Origin: Mycetocola saprophilus
Lineage (GTDB): Bacteria > Actinomycetota > Actinomycetes > Actinomycetales > Microbacteriaceae
Assembly: GCF_000718085.1 (NCBI RefSeq)
Contig: NZ_JOEC01000004.1
Span: 174,870 to 238,869, forward strand
Direction of reading: 5' to 3'
DNA length: 64,000 bases
Shown here one piece after another: positions 43,567 through 52,186 of this stretch. The stretch's first letter is position 1. Each line of letters opens with the position of its first letter. Below the pieces are notes generated by a model, which saw nothing but the letters and a program-made list of their open reading frames with translations, was not told where the DNA came from and ran no database searches. The translations under genes and the position numbers were made by a program.

Positions 43567-44742
43567 GTGAAACCCACGGGGAGTAATCTCGACGCCGTCC
43601 GCCGCCACAACCTCGGTCGCATCCTCGACCTGGTGCACCGGCAGGGCGCGCTCTCGCGCTCGGTGCTGACGCGCGAAACCGGACTCAATCGCTCCACCAT
43701 TGCCGCACTGGTGGCCGAGCTGGTCGCGCGCGGGCTCGTGGTGGAATCCAATCCGGACACCGAGGGGGTTGTGGGACGACCCTCGCCGGTGGTCTCCGCG
43801 AGCGACACCACGCTCATCCTCGCGGTCAACCCCGAGTTTGACGGGGTCACCGTGGCTGCGGTCACCCTGGGCGGCAGCGTTGTGGACCGCCTCCGTCGAG
43901 GATTCCGCTCGGGACCCAGCGTGGCCCGGGTGGTCACCGAAACCACGAACCTGGTGGCCGAACTTCGTGCTCGCCTGCCCGAGGGGGTGCAGATTGCCGG
44001 GATCGGTGTCGCCGTCCCCGCCCTGGTGCGCGCCTCGGATGGCATGGTCCGCCTGGCGCCCCGCCTGGGGTGGGTGGACGCGCCGCTCGCCGAGCTGCTG
44101 GCCGAGGCCACCGGGCTCCCGGTCACGGTGGATAACGATGCGAGCCTGGGTGCCCGCGCCGAGCGCTACTTCGGTGCCGGGCGCGGAATCGACGACCTGA
44201 TCTACCTCAACGGTGGCGCCTCGGGAATCGGTGGCGGACTGGTCCTGGGGGGCCGTCCGATCCGCGGTGCCGGCGGCTATGCGGGGGAGTTTGGTCACAC
44301 CTTCGGAACCGAGGGTGGGATCGCGCTGGAGCGGGCGGTGACCCGGGATGCCCTGGTGGCCGCGGTGGCGCCCGGTGCCGACATCGACGATGTCGAACTC
44401 GAGCGCCTGCTGGGGGAGGCCTCCGCCTCGATCACCGCGACACAGGCCGAGGTGCTGGGCCGCGCGCTCGCCGGGATGATCAACATCGTCAACCCCTCCC
44501 GCGTGGTCCTGGGTGGATTCCTGGGCATCATCGCCGCCCGCGAGCCCGAACTGCTTGCCGCCACGGTCGCCAAATTTGCCCTGGTTCCGCCGGGGGAGCA
44601 GGCCGAGATTGTGCGGGCCGAGCTCGGGGCCGACCTGCTGCTGATCGGGGCGGCCGAGCCGGTGATCGATCGCCTGATCGCCGATCCCGCGCAGATTCCG
44701 CTGCGCCAGGATCTAGGCGATGAGGCGGCTCCGGAAAAATAA
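43567..44742 (+). CDS. ROK family regulator, XylR-like, lacking the zinc cysteines
   Basis: A 391-aa protein: N-terminal winged helix (HNLGRILDLVHRQGALSRSV, LTRETGLNRSTIAALVAELV) fused to a ROK sugar-binding domain (IAGIGVAVPALV, VTVDNDASLGARAE, YLNGGASGIGGGLVLGGRP). Family members usually have a zinc site CxCGxxGC after GEFGH; here the segment is GEFGHTFGTEGGIALERAV and the whole protein contains no cysteine. Divergent from xylA, so it likely represses xylose genes. GTG start preceded by AAGGGGAAA. Confidence 0.9.
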   Translation: MKPTGSNLDAVRRHNLGRILDLVHRQGALSRSVLTRETGLNRSTIAALVAELVARGLVVESNPDTEGVVGRPSPVVSASDTTLILAVNPEFDGVTVAAVTLGGSVVDRLRRGFRSGPSVARVVTETTNLVAELRARLPEGVQIAGIGVAVPALVRASDGMVRLAPRLGWVDAPLAELLAEATGLPVTVDNDASLGARAERYFGAGRGIDDLIYLNGGASGIGGGLVLGGRPIRGAGGYAGEFGHTFGTEGGIALERAVTRDALVAAVAPGADIDDVELERLLGEASASITATQAEVLGRALAGMINIVNPSRVVLGGFLGIIAAREPELLAATVAKFALVPPGEQAEIVRAELGADLLLIGAAEPVIDRLIADPAQIPLRQDLGDEAAPEK

Positions 44743-44804
44743 CTCACATAACGCCCGAACCGGCTTGGCCGCGGCGGGGGCGAGTCGATAGGGTTAATGG
44801 ATTC

Positions 44805-44820
44805 ATCGAATCGATTCGAT
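44805..44820. promoter_or_regulatory. Perfect 16-base palindrome upstream of the efflux gene
   Basis: ATCGAATCGATTCGAT, 36 bases before the GTG of the Bcr/CflA-type gene. Typical of an operator for a dimeric regulator (TetR or similar), but no regulator gene is adjacent. Confidence 0.6.
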
Positions 44821-44855
44821 ACTTTCGACCGTCCATCCCCACAGCAAAGGACCCC

Positions 44856-46082
44856 GTGACCACCGTCGTACACCCTGGCGATGCGCTGAGCCGCCGCCAG
44901 CGTCTGGCCTACGTTTTCATCCTCGGAGCGCTGACCGCGCTCGGCCCCTTCACCATCGACCTCTACCTGCCCGCGTTCCCGACGATGCAGACCGACCTCG
45001 GGGTCAGCATGACCTCGATTCAGTTGACGCTCACCGGAACCACCGTGGGCTTTGCCATCGGCCAGCTGTTTATGGGGCCGTGGAGTGACCGGGTGGGCCG
45101 CCGCACCCCGCTGATGATCGCGACCGCCGTGCACGTGTTGGCCTCGCTGGGCTGCCTGTTTGCCCCGGACATCACGGTCCTGGCAATCTTCCGCGTGCTC
45201 CAGGGTGCCGGTGCCGCCGCGGGGGCCGTGGTCGCCACCGCAACCGTGCGCGACCTCTTTGGTGGCCGCCCGCTCGTGGTGATGCTCTCGCGTCTGGCCC
45301 TGGTGAATGGCATGGCGCCGATCCTCGCCCCGATGATCGGCGGTGCCCTGCTGCCGCTCATGCACTGGCGTGGGCTGTTTATCGTGCTGGCCCTCTACGG
45401 CGTGGGCGTGATGGTGGCCGTGACCCTGTGGATCGTCGAGACCCTGCCGCCCGAGCGCCGCCGTTCCTCGGGGTTCAAGGCGACCGTGCTGGGCTATCGC
45501 TCGGTGCTCTCCGACCGCATCTACGTGGGCGCGATCCTGATCGGAGCGCTGAGTTTCTCGGGCCTGTTCGCCTACCTCTCGGCCTCCTCGTTCCTCTTCC
45601 AAGACTTCTTCGGGCTGAGCTCGGCCGAGTACGGCGTCCTGTTTGCGATCAACTCGGTGGGGATCGTCGCCGGAGTGCAGATCTCCTCGCGTCTGATGCG
45701 CAAGATCGGTCCGCCCTGGGTGCTCGTGGGGTCCACCATCCTGCAGCTGTTCGCGGCGATCTCGATTATCATCATGGGCAACCTGGATTCGGGACTGCTC
45801 GGCATCGAGATTCCGCTGTTTATCTTCATCATGAGCTGTGGATTCGGCTTCCCGGCGGTGCAGGTCACCGCGCTGGCTCGGCACGGGGAGGCGGCGGGAA
45901 CCGCGGCCTCGCTGATGGGTGCCGTGAACTTCGGCCTGGCCGGGATCCTCTCGCCGCTGGTGGGACTGTTCGGTGGCGACGGCCCGGCGATGGGCATGGT
46001 CATGGTGCTCACCTCGGTGGCCGCAATCATCCTGCTGTGGGCCGTGGTGCGCCCCAAGTCGGTCCCGGCGCTCACCGATTAG
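44856..46082 (+). CDS. Bcr/CflA family multidrug efflux MFS
   Basis: A 408-aa, 12-helix drug/H+ antiporter. Characteristic start: LGALTALGPFTIDLYLPAFP then MQTDLGVSMTSIQLTLTGTT, with motif A GPWSDRVGRRTPLM and GAGAAAGAVVATATVRDLF. This is the Bcr/CflA signature (bicyclomycin, chloramphenicol, florfenicol-type exporters). GTG start with AAAGGA upstream. The palindrome at 44805 likely controls it. Confidence 0.9.
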   Translation: MTTVVHPGDALSRRQRLAYVFILGALTALGPFTIDLYLPAFPTMQTDLGVSMTSIQLTLTGTTVGFAIGQLFMGPWSDRVGRRTPLMIATAVHVLASLGCLFAPDITVLAIFRVLQGAGAAAGAVVATATVRDLFGGRPLVVMLSRLALVNGMAPILAPMIGGALLPLMHWRGLFIVLALYGVGVMVAVTLWIVETLPPERRRSSGFKATVLGYRSVLSDRIYVGAILIGALSFSGLFAYLSASSFLFQDFFGLSSAEYGVLFAINSVGIVAGVQISSRLMRKIGPPWVLVGSTILQLFAAISIIIMGNLDSGLLGIEIPLFIFIMSCGFGFPAVQVTALARHGEAAGTAASLMGAVNFGLAGILSPLVGLFGGDGPAMGMVMVLTSVAAIILLWAVVRPKSVPALTD

Positions 46083-46157
46083 TCACCCGGTATTTCCCTC
46101 GGATTCATCCCTGGATAACATCTGAGTGCTAACCGGGGATGCCCGGTGCATGTCTTC

Positions 46158-46192
46158 GCCCCCGGCGCGTGGTTTTGTCCACGGCCGGGGGC
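46158..46192 (+). terminator. Terminator after the efflux gene
   Basis: GCCCCCGGC / GCCGGGGGC outer stem with an inner CGTGG / CCACG stem. Confidence 0.7.
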
Positions 46193-46236
46193 TTCGGGCT
46201 AGCCTGAACGAATTATTCATTCGAGAAGGACGTGCC

Positions 46237-46866
46237 ATGACAATCCGACAGCGACGAGCTCTGGGTATTACCGGAGTGGCACTCCTCGCGGCCTTCGCGA
46301 TCATCCTGGTGCTTGTGGTCACCGGTGCCAGTACCGGATGGGATCGAGCCTGGATGCAGGACCTGCTGTCCTGGCGCGAGAGTAGCGCACTGGTTTCGGT
46401 ATCGCTGTTCCTCAACGTGTTTGGCAGCGGGGTGATCGGGACCTACGTGTTGCCGCTGCTGATTTCGGGGTTGCTGTGGTGGCGTCGCGGACTGCGCACG
46501 GGCCTGTTCTTCCTGATCACCTCGCTGGTGAGCGCCCTGCTGGTGCAGCTGGTGAAGAAGATTATTGAGCGTCCCCGGCCCGAGGTGCTCATGGTCCCCG
46601 CCGATCACGGATCCTTCCCCTCGGGGCATACGGCGAACGCCGCAACCATGATGATCGCGTTGGCCCTGATCTTTGGTCGCTGGTGGATCGCCTGGATCGG
46701 TACGATATACGTGGTGATCATGGCGCTCTCCCGCAACCTGCTGGGCGCGCACTGGTTCACCGACACCCTGGCCGGAGCATCGCTCGGCGCGGGTGTGGCC
46801 CTGCTGGCCTGGCTCGTCTTCTTCCGCCCCGAGCGCGGGAAACACGCCACCCGGCTTTCTCGCTGA
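46237..46866 (+). CDS. PAP2 family membrane phosphatase
   Basis: A 209-aa membrane protein with about six helices and the complete lipid-phosphatase signature: KKIIERPRPE, SFPSGHTANAATM and SRNLLGAHWFTDTLAG. Such enzymes dephosphorylate undecaprenyl pyrophosphate, phosphatidate or related lipids on the outer face of the membrane. The ATG follows GAGAAGGA; the frame extends 37 codons upstream but through the terminator region. Confidence 0.92.
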   Translation: MTIRQRRALGITGVALLAAFAIILVLVVTGASTGWDRAWMQDLLSWRESSALVSVSLFLNVFGSGVIGTYVLPLLISGLLWWRRGLRTGLFFLITSLVSALLVQLVKKIIERPRPEVLMVPADHGSFPSGHTANAATMMIALALIFGRWWIAWIGTIYVVIMALSRNLLGAHWFTDTLAGASLGAGVALLAWLVFFRPERGKHATRLSR

Positions 46867-46888
46867 TCCCCCTCGAACGGAGCCCCGC

Positions 46889-47887
46889 ATGTCGGTCGCC
46901 ACCCACCCCATTGCCGAACCGTTCTTCCTGGACTGCGACACCGGTATCGATGACTGCCTGGCCATCGCCTATCTCATCGGTCGCGGGGTCAACCTGGTTG
47001 GCGTGGGCACCGTGAGTGGCAACACCAGCGCCGCCGAGGCCGCCGAGAACACCGCGCGCTTCCTCGGGGCGCTCGGGCGCACCGACATTCCGATCGCCGT
47101 CGGGGCGCACCACCCGCTGGACGGGGTCTTTGCCGGAACCGTGGCGTTTGTTCACGGAGAGAACGGGATCGGCGACGTGGATCTGCCCGCCGTGGACGCC
47201 ACCCGCGTCGACACCTCGGCCGCGCAGCTCCTGGTGGACCTGGCCCGGCAGAACCCCGGCACCCTGAAGGTCCTGGCAATCGGCCCGCTGACCAACCTGG
47301 CGATCGCCTTCGCGCTGGAGCCGCGCCTGCCCGAGCTGATCGGTGAGCTCACCATCATGGGTGGTGCGGCCCTCGCCCCGGGTAACGCAACCGCCGCCGC
47401 CGAGGCCAACATCTATAAGGACCCGGTCGCCGCCCACACGGTGCTGACCTCGGGATTCAACACGATCCTGGTGCCGCTGGACGTGACCATGGAGCACACG
47501 GTGGGAGCCGCCGAGCAGGCACGCCTGTCGGCCTCGACCCAGCCGGGCCTGCGGGCGCTCGGTGCGATGCTGGATACCTACCTGGACTTCTACATCGGCG
47601 TCTACGGGGAGCGTCGCGCCTCGCTGCACGACCCGCTGGCCGCCGCGATCGCCACCGGAGACGTCTCGCTGAGCCTGGCCCCCGAGGCCTCCGTCGTGGT
47701 GGAGACCGGCCGCGGCCCCGCCCGCGGACAGACGGTTGTTGACCTGCGCGGTCGCTATCGGAACTATGCCCTCTCGGTCAGCGCCGGCGCGCTCAGCCGC
47801 GTGGTTCTCGAGGTTCCCGCGGATGCCGCCGACACCATCATGACCGTGATCGAGCGGATCGACGCCCCGGCCGCCCCCGCGGCCTAA
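46889..47887 (+). CDS. Nucleoside hydrolase (second copy)
   Basis: A 332-aa IUNH-family hydrolase: DCDTGIDDCLAIAY (acidic cluster at residues 15-22), GVGTVSGNTSAAEAAENTAR, LAIGPLTNLAIA and IMGGAALAPGNATAAAEAN. It differs clearly from the copy at 1092, so it is likely a paralogue with another base preference. It starts 22 bases after the PAP2 gene; no transporter or kinase is beside it. A GAACGGAG stretch upstream is a fair ribosome site. Confidence 0.92.
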   Translation: MSVATHPIAEPFFLDCDTGIDDCLAIAYLIGRGVNLVGVGTVSGNTSAAEAAENTARFLGALGRTDIPIAVGAHHPLDGVFAGTVAFVHGENGIGDVDLPAVDATRVDTSAAQLLVDLARQNPGTLKVLAIGPLTNLAIAFALEPRLPELIGELTIMGGAALAPGNATAAAEANIYKDPVAAHTVLTSGFNTILVPLDVTMEHTVGAAEQARLSASTQPGLRALGAMLDTYLDFYIGVYGERRASLHDPLAAAIATGDVSLSLAPEASVVVETGRGPARGQTVVDLRGRYRNYALSVSAGALSRVVLEVPADAADTIMTVIERIDAPAAPAA

Positions 47888-47972
47888 CGCGCGGTCCGTT
47901 TGCCTTCCCGGCACCCCACCCGATCGGTGGGGTGCTGCCCGAAATGGGGCGACATCGGTTACTGATTGACCC

Positions 47973-48001
47973 GTGACAGCGCGCATGGGAATCGTTATGC
48001 T
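47973..48001 (+). promoter_or_regulatory. Promoter of the HerA-like ATPase gene (leaderless)
   Basis: GTGACA (47973-47978), 17-base spacer, TATGCT (47996-48001), six bases (CATGCC) and ATG at 48008. The best-formed example of the leaderless layout in the window. Confidence 0.68.
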
Positions 48002-48007
48002 CATGCC

Positions 48008-49969
48008 ATGAGCGCAGATGCCACCAATTCCGAATCCGTAGGAACACCCGCAGACGCACCGACCGCCGCCGCGCCCCAGGACGCAGCGGCGCTGGCCGAG
48101 GCTGCCCGGCGCGCTCAGGAGGAGGCCACCGCCGCGGTTGCCCGGGCGCAGGAGGCCCTGGCGGCGCTCGCCGCGGCCAACGCGCAGGTGCCGCCCGCCG
48201 CCCCCGCCGAGGCGACAACCCCTGCGGCCCCTGCTGAAGCTGCAACCCCGGCTGCTCCTGCCGAAGCCGCAACCCCGGCTGCTCCTGCCGAGCCGTCCGC
48301 CACCCCCGTGCCAGCCGCCTCCGCCCCCGCGCCCGGTGCCCCGCTGAACGCCGAACAGGCGGGCGTGATCCGCGCCGGCTACACGCTCGAGGGCGCGGCG
48401 CTGGAGGTGGGTGCGCTGATGAATGGCGAACCGGACCCAACCGTGCAGGTGCGCATTCCGCTGGCCATGATGAACCGGCACGGCCTGGTTGCCGGTGCCA
48501 CCGGTACCGGCAAAACCCGCACGCTGCAGGGTCTCGCCGAGCAGCTCAGCGCGCACGGGGTCCCGGTCTTCGCCGCCGATATCAAGGGCGACCTCTCGGG
48601 GGTCGCGACCCCGGGGGAGGGCAACGAAAAACTCCTCAAGCGCACCTCGGCCCTGGGCCAGGACTGGACTCCGGCCAGCTTCCCGGTGGAGTACTTCTCC
48701 CTCGGTGGTGTGGGGACCGGGGTACCGATCCGCGCAACCATCGCCGGGTTCGGTCCCACCCTGCTCTCCAAGGTCCTCGGGCTGAACGCCACCCAGGAGT
48801 CGAGCCTCGGCCTGGTTTTCCACTATGCGGACAAGGCGGGCCTGGCGCTGCTGGACCTCTCCGATCTGCGGGCGGTCCTCACCTTCCTGGCAAGTGACGA
48901 GGGCAAGGCCGAGCTCAAGGACCTCGGTGGGCTCTCGGCGGCGACCGTCGGGGTGATCCTGCGCGAGCTGATCACCTTCGCCGACCGCGGTGCCGATCGA
49001 TTCTTCGGCGAGCCCGAGATCGACGCCGCCGAATTCCTGCGCACCGCGGCCGATGGTCGTGGGATCATCTCGCTGCTGGAGGTGCCCGGGGTGCAGGATC
49101 AGCCGGCCCTCTACTCCACGTTCCTCATGTGGCTGCTCGCCGAGCTGTTCCACACCCTGCCCGAGGTGGGGGACCTCGACAAGCCCAAGCTGGTGTTCTT
49201 CTTTGACGAGGCGCACCTGCTCTTCACCGATGCCTCCAAGGACTTCCTCGCCCAGGTGGTGCAGACGGTCAGGCTGATCCGCTCCAAGGGCGTGGGCATC
49301 TTCTTTGTGACCCAGACCCCCAAGGACGTGCCCGCCGACGTCCTCGCCCAGCTGGGTTCCCGGGTACAGCACGCGTTGCGCGCCTTCACCCCCGACGATG
49401 CCAAGGCGCTCAAGGCCACCGTCTCGACCTACCCCAAATCCGGCTACAACCTCGCCGAGGTTCTTCAGGCCATGGGAACCGGTGAGGCCGTCGTGACCGT
49501 GATGAACGAGAAGGGGGCACCCTCGCCGGTGGCCTGGACCCGGCTGCGCGCCCCGCAGGGCCGGATGGATCCCACCCCGATGCCGCAGATCGAGGCGGCG
49601 ATCGCCGCGTCCCCGTTGCTGGCGAAGTACGGCACCGCGGTGGATCGCGAGTCGGCGCGCGAGATCCTGACCGCGCGCCTGGACGCCGCGCACGCGGCGG
49701 CCGAGGCCACCCAGGCGGCGGCGGATCAGGCCAAGATCGACGCCGAATACGCCAAGCAGCAGGCGGCCCTGGATAAGGCCCAGGAGGCGGCCCGCAAGAA
49801 GGCCGACGCCGAATACGAACGGCTCCTGAAAAAGACCGCCGGTACCGGGCGATCGACCAAGTCCAGCTCGCAGAAGAGCGTGCTGGAGGAGGTGCTGGGA
49901 TCCAAGGCGACCAAGAGCATCCTGACCGGCGTGGTCGAGGGGATCTTCGGTACCCGGCGTCGCCGCTAA
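48008..49969 (+). CDS. HerA-like DUF853 family ATPase
   Basis: A 653-aa cytosolic P-loop ATPase of the DUF853/YjgR type. The first 110 residues are Ala/Pro/Glu-rich with repeated units (AATPAAPAE, about three tandem copies), followed by a HerA-FtsK core: Walker A VAGATGTGKTRTLQGLAEQL (about residue 160), Walker B KLVFFFDEAHLLF, sensor ILVTQTPKD-like GIFFVTQTPKDVPADVLAQL. A charged coiled-coil-like stretch with many Ala/Lys/Gln ends the protein. Biological role in the family is undefined; DNA or protein translocation is possible. Monocistronic, ended by a strong terminator. Confidence 0.88.
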   Translation: MSADATNSESVGTPADAPTAAAPQDAAALAEAARRAQEEATAAVARAQEALAALAAANAQVPPAAPAEATTPAAPAEAATPAAPAEAATPAAPAEPSATPVPAASAPAPGAPLNAEQAGVIRAGYTLEGAALEVGALMNGEPDPTVQVRIPLAMMNRHGLVAGATGTGKTRTLQGLAEQLSAHGVPVFAADIKGDLSGVATPGEGNEKLLKRTSALGQDWTPASFPVEYFSLGGVGTGVPIRATIAGFGPTLLSKVLGLNATQESSLGLVFHYADKAGLALLDLSDLRAVLTFLASDEGKAELKDLGGLSAATVGVILRELITFADRGADRFFGEPEIDAAEFLRTAADGRGIISLLEVPGVQDQPALYSTFLMWLLAELFHTLPEVGDLDKPKLVFFFDEAHLLFTDASKDFLAQVVQTVRLIRSKGVGIFFVTQTPKDVPADVLAQLGSRVQHALRAFTPDDAKALKATVSTYPKSGYNLAEVLQAMGTGEAVVTVMNEKGAPSPVAWTRLRAPQGRMDPTPMPQIEAAIAASPLLAKYGTAVDRESAREILTARLDAAHAAAEATQAAADQAKIDAEYAKQQAALDKAQEAARKKADAEYERLLKKTAGTGRSTKSSSQKSVLEEVLGSKATKSILTGVVEGIFGTRRRR

Positions 49970-49980
49970 CCGTCGATCCG

Positions 49981-50017
49981 AAGGCGGCCACCCGGCACTG
50001 TCCGGGTTGGCCGCCTT
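49981..50017 (+). terminator. Rho-independent terminator of the HerA-like gene
   Basis: AAGGCGGCCA...TTGGCCGCCTT long stem with CCGG / CCGG inner pairing, followed by TCT. Confidence 0.82.
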
Positions 50018-50088
50018 TCTGCCGTGTCAAAATTCGGCATAATTCTGCGGTATTTTGCTAATCCGCACACCCGTCTGACTTAAATAAT

Positions 50089-50107
50089 TTAGGGAAGCCT
50101 AAACTAA
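50089..50107. promoter_or_regulatory. DtxR/IdeR iron box
   Basis: TTAGGGAAGCCTAAACTAA matches the iron box TTAGGTTAGGCTAACCTAA at 15 of 19 positions. It overlaps an AT-rich -10-like stretch (TAAATAATTT) about 100 bases before the siderophore receptor gene, so the operon should be repressed by iron-loaded DtxR/IdeR. Confidence 0.78.
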
Positions 50108-50210
50108 ATTCTGGATGAACACTCATCCACACCGAAGACGAGGTGGGCGCGCGGTGAGGCAGGATTTGGCGTGCGCGCACCTCCCGGAACCCCTGGGAGA
50201 GAACTTCACA

Positions 50211-51191
50211 ATGCACAGCACCCGTTTGACGGCGGCGCTCGCCACGGCCGCCCTGTCCGCACTGATTCTGACCGGCTGCGCAGCCGGTGCCGGGGAGGCC
50301 GGTGCCGGATCCTCGGCGCCCGCTGCCTCCACCGTCACGATCGACGACAATTTTGGGTCGATCGAGGTGCCGGTCAAACCCGGCCGGGTGGTGGCCCTGG
50401 ACAACACCGTGTTCCAGACGCTGAGCGACTGGAACATCGACCTCGTGGCGGCCCCCAAGGGCGTGATGGGTACGGCCTGGCCGAAGTGGGTGGACAACAA
50501 GAAGGTTCTCGATATCGGTGACCACCGCGAGCCCGATCTGGAGAAGATTGTTGAGGCCGATCCCGATCTGGTCATCGGCGGCTATCGGTTTGGGAGCTAC
50601 TACGACGAGATCAAGAAGCTGGCTCCGAACACCATCGAGATCAATCCGCGCAAGGACCAGGACGTGATCTCCGAGCTCAAGCGGCAGACCGACATTCTGG
50701 GCACCATCTTTGACCGCAAGACCGACGCGGCCGCGCTCACCGGGGCGCTCGACACGTCGATCGCCGAGGCGAAATCGGCCTACGACGGCACCGGCACGGT
50801 GCTGGCCCTGATCGTCTCGGGTGGGAAGATCGGATACGTCGCCCCGGTTACCGGACGCAGCCTGGGACTGCTGTACCCGACGCTGGGTCTGACCCCCGCG
50901 ATCGATCAGGCGGCCGAGAACACTTCGCACGGCGATGACCTCGGCCCCGAGGCGATTGCCGCCGCCAACCCCGACTGGATCGTGGTGCTGGATCGCGATG
51001 GTGGCTTCGGCGAGGAGGGGTACGTGCCGGCCAAGGACGTGCTGCAAAACGCCGAGGCCCTGAAGAACGTGACCGCGGTGCAGAAGTCGCAGGTGGTGTA
51101 CGCCGATCCGTCCTTCTACCTGGACGAGGGAATCCAGTCCTATACCCGGCTCTTTAGCGACCTCGGCAGCGCCTTCGCCGCGGCGAAGTGA
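50211..51191 (+). CDS. Iron-siderophore ABC transporter substrate-binding lipoprotein
   Basis: A 326-aa receptor: signal peptide with lipobox LILTGCAAG (Cys near residue 24), then a FepB/FecB-type type III binding-protein fold (VAALDNTVFQTLSDWNIDL, EPDLEKIVEADPDLVIGGYR, IAAANPDWIVVLDRD). Expected to bind ferric siderophore or heme outside the membrane. The ATG follows GGGAGAGAA; the frame starts 32 codons earlier but that extension is not signal-like. It lies behind an IdeR box and overlaps the first permease by four bases. Confidence 0.9.
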   Translation: MHSTRLTAALATAALSALILTGCAAGAGEAGAGSSAPAASTVTIDDNFGSIEVPVKPGRVVALDNTVFQTLSDWNIDLVAAPKGVMGTAWPKWVDNKKVLDIGDHREPDLEKIVEADPDLVIGGYRFGSYYDEIKKLAPNTIEINPRKDQDVISELKRQTDILGTIFDRKTDAAALTGALDTSIAEAKSAYDGTGTVLALIVSGGKIGYVAPVTGRSLGLLYPTLGLTPAIDQAAENTSHGDDLGPEAIAAANPDWIVVLDRDGGFGEEGYVPAKDVLQNAEALKNVTAVQKSQVVYADPSFYLDEGIQSYTRLFSDLGSAFAAAK

Positions 51192-52186
51192 CCCGGCTCG
51201 CTCCGGAAGCCGCCCCGCCTCGACGCCGAACCCGAATCGGCGTCCGGGGCGGGGTCGCCCTGGGCGCGGCAACCGTCCTGGTTGCCGCGCTCGTCGTGGT
51301 ATCGCTCAACGTCGGGGTCTATGACATTTCGGGGGATGAGTTCGGGCCCGAAATGTTCTGGATTTCCCGGGTTCCTCGCACGGCCGCGCTGGTGCTCGCC
51401 GGTGCGGCCATGGCCGTGTCGGGCCTGATTATGCAGATGATTACCCGCAACCGGTTTGTGGAACCGGGCACCACCGGAACCTCCGAGTGGGCGGCGCTGG
51501 GACTGCTGCTGGTCACGCTGTGGGTCCCTCGCGCATCACTGGGGACCAAGATGGTGGTGGCCAGCGTGGCCGCGTTCGTGGGTGCCCTGATCTTCCTGGC
51601 GATCCTGCAGCGCATCGCGCTCACCTCCTCGCTGATCGTGCCGCTGGTGGGCATCATGCTCGGGGCGGTGGTGGCGGCCTTTACCACCTACCTGGCGGTG
51701 AGCACGAATCTGCTGCAGATGCTGGGAACCTGGTTTATGGGCAGCTTCACCGGGGTCGTTCGGGGGCGCTATGAGGTGCTGTGGATCGTGGGAATCATCG
51801 TGATCCTCGCCTATCTGGTGGCCGACCGGTTGACGGTGGCGGGCCTGGGACGCGACATCGCAACCAGCGTGGGGCTCAACTATGTGCGCACGCTGATCCT
51901 GGGCACCAGCCTGGTCGCTGTGGCCACCGGGGTGACCACCGTGGTGGTCGGGTTCCTGCCGTTTCTGGGACTGATCGTGCCAAATGTGGTGTCGATGATC
52001 CGCGGCGATAACCTGCGCTCGAACATTCCCTGGGTCTGCCTCGGGGGAATCGCAATTCTGATGGTGTGCGACATTCTGGGGCGGCTGATCCGAATGCCGT
52101 TTGAGATCCCCGCCTCGATGATCCTCGGAGTCGTGGGTTCCGCGGTGTTTATCGCGCTGGTGCTGGGAATGAGGCGTCGTGGCTGA
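51188..52186 (+). CDS. Iron-siderophore ABC transporter permease (FecCD family)
   Basis: A 332-aa permease with eight to ten helices. FecCD hallmarks: RVPRTAALVLAGAAMAVSGL with IMQMITRNRFVEPGTTGTSE, and GFLPFLGLIVPNVVSMIRGD. The GTG start overlaps the receptor stop by four bases; its own stop overlaps the next permease by eight bases. Confidence 0.92.
   Translation: MTRLAPEAAPPRRRTRIGVRGGVALGAATVLVAALVVVSLNVGVYDISGDEFGPEMFWISRVPRTAALVLAGAAMAVSGLIMQMITRNRFVEPGTTGTSEWAALGLLLVTLWVPRASLGTKMVVASVAAFVGALIFLAILQRIALTSSLIVPLVGIMLGAVVAAFTTYLAVSTNLLQMLGTWFMGSFTGVVRGRYEVLWIVGIIVILAYLVADRLTVAGLGRDIATSVGLNYVRTLILGTSLVAVATGVTTVVVGFLPFLGLIVPNVVSMIRGDNLRSNIPWVCLGGIAILMVCDILGRLIRMPFEIPASMILGVVGSAVFIALVLGMRRRG

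Noticed and set aside
46757..49693. 978-residue open frame on the complement
   Set aside because: It is antisense to the nucleoside hydrolase and HerA-like genes; it is rich in Gly, His, Arg and Gln with no domain, as expected from a high-GC shadow frame.
50115..50210. N-terminal extension of the iron receptor
   Set aside because: The 32 extra residues are Arg/His-rich and not signal-like, whereas the ATG at 50211 has a ribosome site and starts a normal lipoprotein signal.
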